The translations under genes and the position numbers were made by a program. From NCBI GenBank assembly GCA_016793585.1, contig JAEUJR010000653.1, positions 1 through 6,171 on the forward strand: 6,171 bases of DNA, in the 5' to 3' direction. The notes beneath the pieces were generated by a model. The model was not told the DNA's origin. It did not search any database and saw only the letters and a list, made by a program, of their open reading frames with translations. Source of the stretch: Archangium sp. Lineage in GTDB: Bacteria > Myxococcota > Myxococcia > Myxococcales > Myxococcaceae. Every line of letters begins with the position of its first letter. The stretch's first letter is position 1. Shown piece after piece: positions 1 to 6,171 of this stretch.

Positions 1-837
1 CACGCGTTTGTCGGCCCGAAGCAGGCGCGCCACGTCGACGAGGCACTCCTGCACGCGCGCATCGACGGCCACCGTCTCACGCACGAGCTTGCGGCACGCG
101 ACGACGTCTCCACGCAGCACCTTCGGCAGGTCTCTCGACACGCGCGGCGTTCCCCACGCGCGCAACACCTCGAGCTCGGACGCGCGGTCGATGTGCTTCA
201 TCGACAGCTTGAACAAGAAGCGGTCGAGCTGCGCCATCGGCAGTGGATACGTGCCCACCGCGTCGAGCGGGTTCTGCGTCGCGAGCACGAAGAAGAGCTC
301 GTCGAGCCGGTGCGTCGTGTTGTCGACGGTGACCTGCTTCTCGGCCATCGCTTCGAGCAGCGCCGACTGCACCTTCGGCGACGTGCGGTTGATTTCGTCG
401 ACGAGCACCACGTACGCGAACAGCGGCCCGCGCCGGAACGTGAAGTTGTTCGTGGCGGTGTCGAAGATCATCACGCCCGTCACGTCGCTCGGCAGCAGGT
501 CGGGCGTGAATTGCACGCGGCGGAAGTCGGCGATGTCGTCGTGGTGCAGGTCGTCGATGATGGAGTGCCCAAGCGACTTCGCGAGGGTCGTCTTGCCCGA
601 GCCCGGGTAGTCCTCGAGCAGCACGTGGCCGTCGGCGAAGAGCGCCACCAGCACCAGCTCGATGATGTCGTCGCGGCCCATCACCTGCTCACGCATGCGG
701 TCTCGCAACCTCGCCGCCACCGTGCGCACGTCTTCGAGGGTCGAGATGCCCTTCGGCGCGGAAGGAATGACAGGCACAGGCGCGGGCGCGGCCACAGCGA
801 CGGCAGGCACCAGGGTCGGGTCGGTCTCGATGGTCAT
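1..837 (-). CDS. moxR: MoxR-family AAA+ ATPase (3' end beyond window)
   Basis: This is a cytoplasmic AAA+ ATPase of the MoxR family, whose members act as chaperone-like ATPases on membrane or von Willebrand-domain partners. The first 279 codons are present and the C-terminal part lies beyond the left edge; family members are usually about 310-350 residues. Visible motifs, in order, are Walker A (EDYPGSGKTTLA, Lys82), Walker B with the MoxR signature (VLVDEINRTSPKVQSALLEA, Asp147-Glu148), sensor 1 (ATQNP, Asn189) and GTYPLPMAQLDRFLF with Arg206. All ATPase residues look intact. Residues 8-29 form an Ala/Pro/Val-rich, probably flexible tail before the conserved domain. ATG at 837 is preferred because GGAG lies five bases upstream (843-846) and it follows the upstream stop by 16 bases. 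It is the third gene of the operon, so co-expression with the DUF58 and transglutaminase-fold genes is expected. Its exact substrate is unknown. Confidence 0.95.
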   Translation of the reverse strand, partial: MTIETDPTLVPAVAVAAPAPVPVIPSAPKGISTLEDVRTVAARLRDRMREQVMGRDDIIELVLVALFADGHVLLEDYPGSGKTTLAKSLGHSIIDDLHHDDIADFRRVQFTPDLLPSDVTGVMIFDTATNNFTFRRGPLFAYVVLVDEINRTSPKVQSALLEAMAEKQVTVDNTTHRLDELFFVLATQNPLDAVGTYPLPMAQLDRFLFKLSMKHIDRASELEVLRAWGTPRVSRDLPKVLRGDVVACRKLVRETVAVDARVQECLVDVARLLRADKRV

Positions 838-853
838 ACGGTCTCCAGAGGCG

Positions 854-2935
854 TCATCGGGTGAACCACCAGCCGATGGGGTTGAGCAGGCCGCGAACGC
901 GAATCGTCCACGGGGTGTTGGCGCGCAGCTCGTTCAGCGTCGCGCGGGCGAGGGTGGCGAACTGCGACTGCGTCTGCGGGTCGTTGCCCTTCAAAGACAG
1001 GCGCAGGTGCGCGGTGGTGAGCGCGGCGAACGTCGGAGCCTGCTTCGCGAGCCGCTCGGCATGCCGCTCCCGGCTCTCACCGAAGTGGCGCGTCGCGCCG
1101 ATGTCAGAGAGCCAGTCGAGCACGCCGCGATAGACCTTCACGTGTGAGCCGCCCTGCAGCCGGCGCAGCACCTTGATGAAGTACGCGAGCGCGACGACGG
1201 AGATCAGTGCTCCGAAGCCGATGCGCCCCCACGGCAGATTGAACGCGCGAGCGACGGGCTGGCTGACCGGGTCCTTTCGCGCGAGCTCGCCGAAGACCAC
1301 CTCGAGCTCCTGCTCCATGGGCGGCCGCACCGGCTCGTCGCTCGCTTCGGGGCTGATGTCGAAGGTCACCCAGCCGACGCCGTCGAGGTAGATTTCAGGC
1401 CAGGCGTGCGCGTCTTGCCCGAAGATGAGCACCGCCGAGCCCGCGCCGCGCCGCTGCGTCTGCACGCCGTACCCGAGGGCCACGCGCGCCGGAATGCCCT
1501 GGCTGCGCAGCAGGAACACCGCCGCGTGCGCGAAGTGAACGCAGTAACCCTTCATCTCGCCGAAGAGGAAGTTGGCCGTCGGTGTGTCGCCGACGAGCTG
1601 CTTCTGCTTGAGGCTGTAGAACCCCTTCTTTTCCAGGTACTGCTTGATGGCGAAGGCCTTCATCACGTCGTCGCCGACGAAGCGCGGGTCGATGTCGCGC
1701 ACGATGGAGTCCGACAGCTCGAGGTAGCGCGGGTCGTTCGGCAGCGCGGTGTAGTGCGCGCGCTCGGCCTCGCTCCATGACTCGGGCGCAGCGACTCGGC
1801 CAAAGAGCCGGTCGAGCGGCCGCACCAGCAGTGACGACTTCACGTCGTAGACGGCGACGAAGCGGCGCGGGTCGGGGTTCTCGAGCATCTGCATCTGGCT
1901 GGGGTGACCCAGGCCCGGCAGCTGCGCGTGGTCGACGAGCAGGAACATCGAGGTGTCGAACGTCTCGTGCAGCCCCGGCGCCTGAGGTGAGTCGACCTTC
2001 ACCGGCCCTGCAGACGGGAAGACGCGCGGCACGTCGTGGTCGAAGTCTCCCGAGTCGTCCTGCTCGAGCTTGTCGCCCACGAGCCGTGAGCGCACCGCCT
2101 GGCGGAAATACAACACCGGCGTCTCGGGTAGCTCGTCCTGCAGCAGTACGATGGCGACCGGGTCGGGAGGCTTGTTGCTCTGGCCGCCGCCATTGCCGTC
2201 TCCCTTGCCATCGCCATTCTTGTCATCAGGCTTGCCATCGCCGTCTTTGTCTTCGTTCTTCGTGAGGCCGAGGTCGTTGTCGTCGACCTTCTTCGCCGGG
2301 CGGTCGGGCGCGAGCTGCATCGCGAGCACGCCGAAGAGCAGCAGCAACGCCAGCGCCAGCACCGCCCGCGCGCCCTTGCGAACGCGCAGCAGCAACAACG
2401 CCGCGAGTACGACGACCACGACGCCCAGCCCCGCGAGCAGCGTCTGCGGGTCGACGCCGTTCATCCACGCGAAGTCCGACACCACGCGTGGTTGGTGAAT
2501 GCGCTCGTGCCGGTGCGCCGCGAAGGCATGCGCGACCGCCGCGACGACGACACCGAACTCGAGCACCGAGAAGCCATGCAGCCGCGCCGCCAGCAGCCGC
2601 ACCGCGAAGGCGACGCCGAGACAGACGAGGCCCAGCGAGAGCCCGTCGGCCAGCGTCAACGTGAACCCGGGTGAGAACGGCAACGAGACGGCGAGCAGCA
2701 GCCGGGGCACCACGAGCCCGGCGACGACGACTCCGGCCGCGGTGAACAGCGCGTTCGACAGCTTCAGCTGCGCGCCGAGCCGAAAGGTGAGCCACGACGC
2801 GTACGAGATGCCCGCCAGCGCCGCGACGAGGCCGAGCGGCGTCGCGATGGGCACGAGGAAGAACGCGAGCCCCGCCAGGAGAATGACGGTCTGCAACACC
2901 GCGAGCGAGCGGCTCTGACGTGCGGGCAGCGTCAT
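854..2935 (-). CDS. tgpA: TgpA-like membrane protein with periplasmic transglutaminase-fold domain
   Basis: This 693-residue protein has the TgpA architecture. About seven hydrophobic segments (roughly residues 12-50 as two, then 62-83, 97-118, 123-140, 165-184 and 189-207) precede a long soluble region. A further membrane segment follows at about 571-588, then a cytoplasmic tail resembling DUF4129 (YRGVLDWLSDIG...RHAERL). A positively charged N-terminus and an odd number of segments place the soluble part in the periplasm. The transglutaminase-like core carries a plausible triad: Cys465 (GYCVHFA), His510 (QDAHAWPE) and Asp526 (TFDISP), with the usual LLRSQGIPARVALGYG between them. The residue after Cys is Val where Glu is common in the family. 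Residues 229-246 are a two-unit Asp/Gly calcium-loop-like repeat. ATG at 2935 is chosen because it overlaps the TGA of the upstream gene as TGATG; the frame stays open upstream to 3199, but that part is antisense-style, Arg-rich and inside the DUF58 gene. Pseudomonas TgpA is essential, but its substrate is not settled, and whether this protein is a protease, transferase or amidase cannot be told here. Confidence 0.92.
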   Translation of the reverse strand: MTLPARQSRSLAVLQTVILLAGLAFFLVPIATPLGLVAALAGISYASWLTFRLGAQLKLSNALFTAAGVVVAGLVVPRLLLAVSLPFSPGFTLTLADGLSLGLVCLGVAFAVRLLAARLHGFSVLEFGVVVAAVAHAFAAHRHERIHQPRVVSDFAWMNGVDPQTLLAGLGVVVVVLAALLLLRVRKGARAVLALALLLLFGVLAMQLAPDRPAKKVDDNDLGLTKNEDKDGDGKPDDKNGDGKGDGNGGGQSNKPPDPVAIVLLQDELPETPVLYFRQAVRSRLVGDKLEQDDSGDFDHDVPRVFPSAGPVKVDSPQAPGLHETFDTSMFLLVDHAQLPGLGHPSQMQMLENPDPRRFVAVYDVKSSLLVRPLDRLFGRVAAPESWSEAERAHYTALPNDPRYLELSDSIVRDIDPRFVGDDVMKAFAIKQYLEKKGFYSLKQKQLVGDTPTANFLFGEMKGYCVHFAHAAVFLLRSQGIPARVALGYGVQTQRRGAGSAVLIFGQDAHAWPEIYLDGVGWVTFDISPEASDEPVRPPMEQELEVVFGELARKDPVSQPVARAFNLPWGRIGFGALISVVALAYFIKVLRRLQGGSHVKVYRGVLDWLSDIGATRHFGESRERHAERLAKQAPTFAALTTAHLRLSLKGNDPQTQSQFATLARATLNELRANTPWTIRVRGLLNPIGWWFTR
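2198..2251 (-). repeat. Two tandem 9-residue DxDxDG calcium-loop-like units inside the TgpA-like protein
   Basis: Residues 229-246 read DKDGDGKPD then DKNGDGKGD, two units of nine residues matching the DxDxDGxxD and DxNxDGxxD loops of dockerin, EF-hand-like and thrombospondin type 3 calcium sites. At the DNA level the 12-mer cttgccatcgcc recurs 27 bases apart (2204 and 2231). The units sit in the low-complexity stretch just after the seventh membrane segment, so on the predicted periplasmic side. Calcium binding is inferred from the pattern only. Confidence 0.75.
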
Positions 2936-4164
2936 CACACCAGCTGCCCCGTCGGCCGGTGGACGATGCGCACGGGAAACCCGTCGGCCTCGAGGGCGGC
3001 CTTCAGCGCGACGAGCCCCGCGGCCAGCGTCGCCTCGGTGCTCTCGCGCAGAAGCCACTTCGGCACGTTCTTCGGCGGCGCCACCTCGTCGGAGCCATCG
3101 ATGCCGATGACGACGGTCGCGGGAACCGAGAGCCGGCGGCTCATCGTGACGAGGCGCTCTCTCCACGGGCCGTCGACGGGCGGCGCGAACACGACGCACG
3201 CGCCCAGGCGATGCGGCTCGACCTGGTTCGCGAGGCCGTCGAGCCCGGCGGCGCCATCACTGCGAGAACGAATGGAGTCGATGATCTGCTCCACCGCCTC
3301 GGGCACGCGCGTCGTCGGCTTGAGCGCGCCGTCAGCGGCGAAGACGAAGTCGGGGCCGAGCAACCCCTGCTCGAGGAACACCCGCGCCACCCCGGCGCTC
3401 GGCTCGTCGGCCTGCCCCGCGATGAGGAACGCGACGTTGAGCGGCTGCGGCGCGACCGCGCGCTCGGGCATGCGCACCAACAACCGGCGCGTGCGCGCGA
3501 AGGTTCGCCACAACACGTGCCGCATCGAATCGCCGTGCGCGTACGAGCGCATCTCGACGAGGTCGCCTTCTGCACGGCCCGACGGGTGCGACCACGCGTC
3601 GCCACTCGAGCGAGACGCCGCGAGCGCCGCGTTCACCGGAGCCGCCACCGGCGTCACCCGCAACGTCACCGCCCACTCGACCTCGAACGAGAGCGACGAC
3701 AGCCCGAAGACGTCTTCGACGGTGAAGCGGCGAACGAGCCGGTCGTGGCGCCCACGCTCCAGCGCGCCAATCTTCTCGCCCAGCCTTCCATCGACGCGCA
3801 CGAGCGAGACCGAGAAGCCGGCCGGCGAGGCCCACTCGAGCTGCACGTCGAGCAGCCCGAGCGCGCGCACGTTCGGTACGCGGAACGAGGTCGTCAGCTC
3901 GCCGCCCGACTGCAGCTCGGGAGGCACGCCGGCCTCCTGCGACTTCACCGCGCGGCGCACGTACAGCGTCGTCACCAGCACCAGCAGCAGGCACGCGGCG
4001 ACGAGCGCGAGGGCCACCAGCGCGACGGGCCGCAGCAGGTGGTCGACCTCGGTCTCGCTCACGCGCAGCGCGAGCCCGGCGGCGCCGATGAGCACCAGGC
4101 CACCGAGACGAAGGGGCATCAGCCGCCGCAGTCGTGCCCACAACCGGCTCAACCTCGCGCGCAT
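2935..4164 (-). CDS. DUF58 family membrane-anchored protein
   Basis: This 409-residue protein has a basic N-terminus, two hydrophobic segments (about residues 20-34 and 44-68), a beta-rich region, and the DUF58 signature YAHGDSMRHVLWRTFARTRR at about 208-227 followed by LLVRMPERA. The signature corresponds to the family pattern Y-x-x-G-D-x-x-R-x-[IV]-x-W-[RK]. The C-terminal half (about 240-400) occupies the place of the von Willebrand-A-like domain, but the metal-site DxSxS is not visible: the matching strand reads NVAFLIAGQADEP. DUF58 proteins occur with MoxR ATPases and transglutaminase-fold proteins, and are thought to be their membrane-associated partners; the biochemical role is unknown. 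It is the first gene of the operon and ends in a TGATG overlap with the next one. The start is uncertain: ATG at 4164 is preferred, but a TTG at 4200 in the same frame would add 12 residues, and neither has a strong ribosome binding site. An in-frame stop at 4204-4206 bars anything longer. Confidence 0.88.
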   Translation of the reverse strand: MRARLSRLWARLRRLMPLRLGGLVLIGAAGLALRVSETEVDHLLRPVALVALALVAACLLLVLVTTLYVRRAVKSQEAGVPPELQSGGELTTSFRVPNVRALGLLDVQLEWASPAGFSVSLVRVDGRLGEKIGALERGRHDRLVRRFTVEDVFGLSSLSFEVEWAVTLRVTPVAAPVNAALAASRSSGDAWSHPSGRAEGDLVEMRSYAHGDSMRHVLWRTFARTRRLLVRMPERAVAPQPLNVAFLIAGQADEPSAGVARVFLEQGLLGPDFVFAADGALKPTTRVPEAVEQIIDSIRSRSDGAAGLDGLANQVEPHRLGACVVFAPPVDGPWRERLVTMSRRLSVPATVVIGIDGSDEVAPPKNVPKWLLRESTEATLAAGLVALKAALEADGFPVRIVHRPTGQLV

Positions 4165-4200
4165 CGCGGTGACTGTTTGCCGCGTCGCCGCCCAAATCAA
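4165..4200 (-). promoter_or_regulatory. Possible weak promoter of the DUF58-tgpA-moxR operon
   Basis: Read on the minus strand, TTGATT (4200-4195) is followed after 17 bases by AACAGT (4177-4172). This is a partial match to a sigma70-type promoter. It would place transcription start within a base or two of the preferred ATG at 4164, giving a leaderless or nearly leaderless message, which would fit the absence of a ribosome binding site there. The -10 match is only three of six, so this is a weak call. Confidence 0.25.
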
Positions 4201-4282
4201 GTGTCACGACGAGCGTCGCTCGGTCGTTCGTCGAGGGCCCCACACGCGTGAAGGCCGCTCGACGGCGTGCTGCGCTTCGTGC

Positions 4283-4288
4283 AGGAAG
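4283..4288 (+). promoter_or_regulatory. Ribosome binding site of the CDF transporter gene
   Basis: AGGAAG lies seven bases before the ATG at 4296. It decides the start in favour of this ATG over an in-frame ATG at 4248, which has no such site and would add 16 Arg/Ala-rich residues not typical of the family. Confidence 0.7.
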
Positions 4289-4295
4289 CCACGTC

Positions 4296-5219
4296 ATGAG
4301 CAGCCCGGCTCCATCGCTCAAGCGCTACGTGTGGCTCTCCATCGCGGCGGCGGTCTCGACCATCGGGCTCAAGACGACGGCGTGGTGGCTGACGGGCTCG
4401 GTCGGGTTGCTCTCTGACGCGCTCGAGTCGTTGGTGAACCTCGCCGGCGCGCTGATGGCGCTGTGGATGATGTGGCTCGCCGAACAGCCCGCCGACGAAG
4501 ACCACGCCTACGGCCACGGCAAGGCCGAGTACTTCTCGAGCGCGTTCGAGGGCTTTCTCATCTTCCTCGCGGCCGTCAGCATCGGCATCTCGGCCGTGAG
4601 CCGCCTCATGAACCCGAAGCCGCTCGAGTCCATCGGCGTCGGCCTGGGAGTGTCGGTCGCGGCCTCCATCATCAACTTCGCGACGGCGCGCGTGCTGCTC
4701 AACGTCGGCAAGAAGCACCACTCGGTCATTCTCGAGGCCGACGCGCACCACCTGATGACCGACGTGTGGACCTCGGCCGGCGTCATCGTCGGCGTCGGGC
4801 TGGTGTCGCTCTCGGGCTGGCTGTGGCTCGACCCCGTCATCGCCATCATCGTCGCCATCAACATCATCTGGACTGGGTTCCAGCTCATGCGGCGCTCGGC
4901 CTCGGGGTTGATGGACAGCTCGGCGGCGCCCGAGGTGCTCGCGAAGCTCGAGGCGCTGCTGGCCACGTACAAAGCGCAGGGCCTCGACTTTCACGCGCTG
5001 CGCACCCGGCAGGCTGGGAGCCGCGTCTTCGTCACGGTGCACGTGCTCGTGCCCGGAGCGTGGACCGTGCAGAAGGGCCACGAGATGGCAGAGCGCATCG
5101 AGGTCGAGATGCTCGCGCTGCTGCACAACGGGCACGTGACGACGCACCTCGAGCCGCTCGAGGATCCGGCGTCGATGCTCGACGCAGGGCTCGATCGCCA
5201 GGCGCCGCAGTCGCCATAA
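4296..5219 (+). CDS. Cation diffusion facilitator (CDF) family divalent metal efflux transporter
   Basis: This 307-residue inner-membrane protein is a proton-coupled exporter of divalent metals (zinc, iron or manganese class; the exact metal is not determined). About six membrane segments (near 11-33, 36-60, 82-103, 112-133, 157-175 and 176-199) are followed by a cytoplasmic C-terminal domain. Segment 5 carries the intact HxxxD metal site (ADAHHLMTD, His152 and Asp156). Segment 2 reads [11 protein letters not shown], so the positions that are DxxxD in YiiP/FieF appear here as Glu44 and Asn48, with Asp41 nearby. The loop [18 protein letters not shown] is a strong subgroup signature. The C-terminal domain keeps His233, His249, His262, His284 and an acidic Glu286, closely matching the cytoplasmic dinuclear zinc site known from YiiP. 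Length is typical. It is divergent from the DUF58 operon and is followed by 209 bases of non-coding DNA, so it is probably monocistronic. Confidence 0.93.
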   Translation: MSSPAPSLKRYVWLSIAAAVSTIGLKTTAWWLTGSVGLLSDALESLVNLAGALMALWMMWLAEQPADEDHAYGHGKAEYFSSAFEGFLIFLAAVSIGISAVSRLMNPKPLESIGVGLGVSVAASIINFATARVLLNVGKKHHSVILEADAHHLMTDVWTSAGVIVGVGLVSLSGWLWLDPVIAIIVAINIIWTGFQLMRRSASGLMDSSAAPEVLAKLEALLATYKAQGLDFHALRTRQAGSRVFVTVHVLVPGAWTVQKGHEMAERIEVEMLALLHNGHVTTHLEPLEDPASMLDAGLDRQAPQSP

Positions 5220-5230
5220 CCAGGCCTGGT
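5219..5230. repeat. Perfect 12-base palindrome at the CDF stop codon
   Basis: ACCAGGCCTGGT is a perfect palindrome beginning at the last base of the TAA stop. In addition CAGGC (5221-5225) can pair with GCCTG (5253-5257) around the next palindrome. No T-run follows, so a standard intrinsic terminator is not supported. It may contribute to a 3' end structure. Confidence 0.4.
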
Positions 5231-5236
5231 CGACAT

Positions 5237-5252
5237 GTCCGTCATGACGGAC
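5237..5252. promoter_or_regulatory. Perfect 16-base palindrome, putative operator 1
   Basis: GTCCGTCATGACGGAC is a perfect 16-base palindrome in the intergenic region between the CDF gene and metY. The same TCCGT/ACGGA half-sites recur at 5313-5328 and 5375-5403, which argues for a protein binding site. A transcription terminator is unlikely because no T-tract follows. The binding protein is unknown. Confidence 0.55.
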
Positions 5253-5312
5253 GCCTGCCACACCCTCACATGAATCATCCCTCGAGTCGGTGTCTGGCTC
5301 GCCGCTGTTGCT

Positions 5313-5328
5313 GTCCGTTTTGACGGAA
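5313..5328. promoter_or_regulatory. Imperfect copy of the palindrome, putative operator 2
   Basis: GTCCGTTTTGACGGAA matches the palindrome at 5237-5252 in 13 of 16 positions and keeps both TCCGT and ACGGA half-sites with the same four-base spacing. It ends 15 bases upstream of the putative -35 box, a position usual for an activator or an auxiliary operator. Confidence 0.55.
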
Positions 5329-5343
5329 GTTCGACCGCTCGAT

Positions 5344-6171
<828 letters not shown>

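Noticed and set aside
8..864. Plus-strand open frames over the moxR gene
   Set aside because: They are Ser/Arg- or His/Arg-rich shadows. The minus strand reads as an uninterrupted MoxR ATPase with all its motifs.
2936..3199. N-terminal extension of the TgpA-like reading frame up to 3199
   Set aside because: The extra 88 residues are Arg/Ala-rich, lie inside the DUF58 gene in another frame, and lack family similarity. The ATG at 2935 in the TGATG overlap starts right before the first membrane segment.
4205..4235. Inverted CGAGC/GCTCG and CGACGA/TCGTCG arms in the divergent intergenic region
   Set aside because: The arms are short, made of the commonest GC-rich words of this genome, and not repeated elsewhere, so chance is a sufficient explanation.
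2920..4251. Long plus-strand open frame (443 codons) opposite the DUF58 gene
   Set aside because: Its product is Arg/His/Ala-rich with no recognisable domain. It is the expected antisense shadow of a GC-rich gene.
5219..5328. Intrinsic terminator after the CDF gene
   Set aside because: Several stems exist, but none is followed by a run of T residues. Recurrence of the same half-sites fits operators better.

Overview
The window is GC-rich, tightly packed bacterial chromosome with five genes. The first and last run off the window edges. GC-ending codons dominate, long antisense reading frames are open everywhere, and the gene families present are all chromosomal ones. This would suit a myxobacterium-like or other high-GC Gram-negative organism, but that is an inference from composition and from a periplasmic TgpA-type protein; no taxonomic marker is present.

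Left part (1-4164, minus strand): a three-gene operon read right to left, encoding a DUF58 protein, then a TgpA-like membrane transglutaminase-fold protein, then a MoxR-family AAA+ ATPase that is cut by the left edge. The first two genes overlap by one base (TGATG), and the gap between the second and third is 16 bases with a good ribosome binding site. This MoxR/DUF58/transglutaminase trio is a recurrent but functionally poorly understood envelope cassette. The likely arrangement is a cytoplasmic MoxR ATPase working on the membrane partners, with the transglutaminase fold on the periplasmic side. Notable details are a two-unit DxDxDG calcium-loop-like repeat in the TgpA-like protein, a DUF58 protein whose von Willebrand-type metal site looks degenerate, and the placement of moxR last rather than first.

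Middle (4165-4295): a 131-base divergent intergenic region. It holds a clear ribosome binding site for the rightward gene and only weak promoter-like sequence for the leftward operon.

Right part (4296-6171, plus strand): a cation diffusion facilitator (CDF) metal efflux transporter, then a 209-base intergenic region, then the first 247 codons of a PLP-dependent O-acetylhomoserine sulfhydrylase (MetY type). The intergenic region is the most striking non-coding part of the window. It has a perfect TTGACA -35 box and several inverted repeats built on the same TCCGT/ACGGA half-site, one of them a perfect 16-base palindrome. These are most simply read as operators for an unidentified regulator of the methionine/sulfur gene, possibly with alternative leader hairpins.

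I do not see a clearly novel multi-gene system, phage, mobile element, CRISPR array or RNA gene. The inverted-repeat cluster ahead of metY and the variant features of the DUF58/TgpA/MoxR cassette are the points most worth following.
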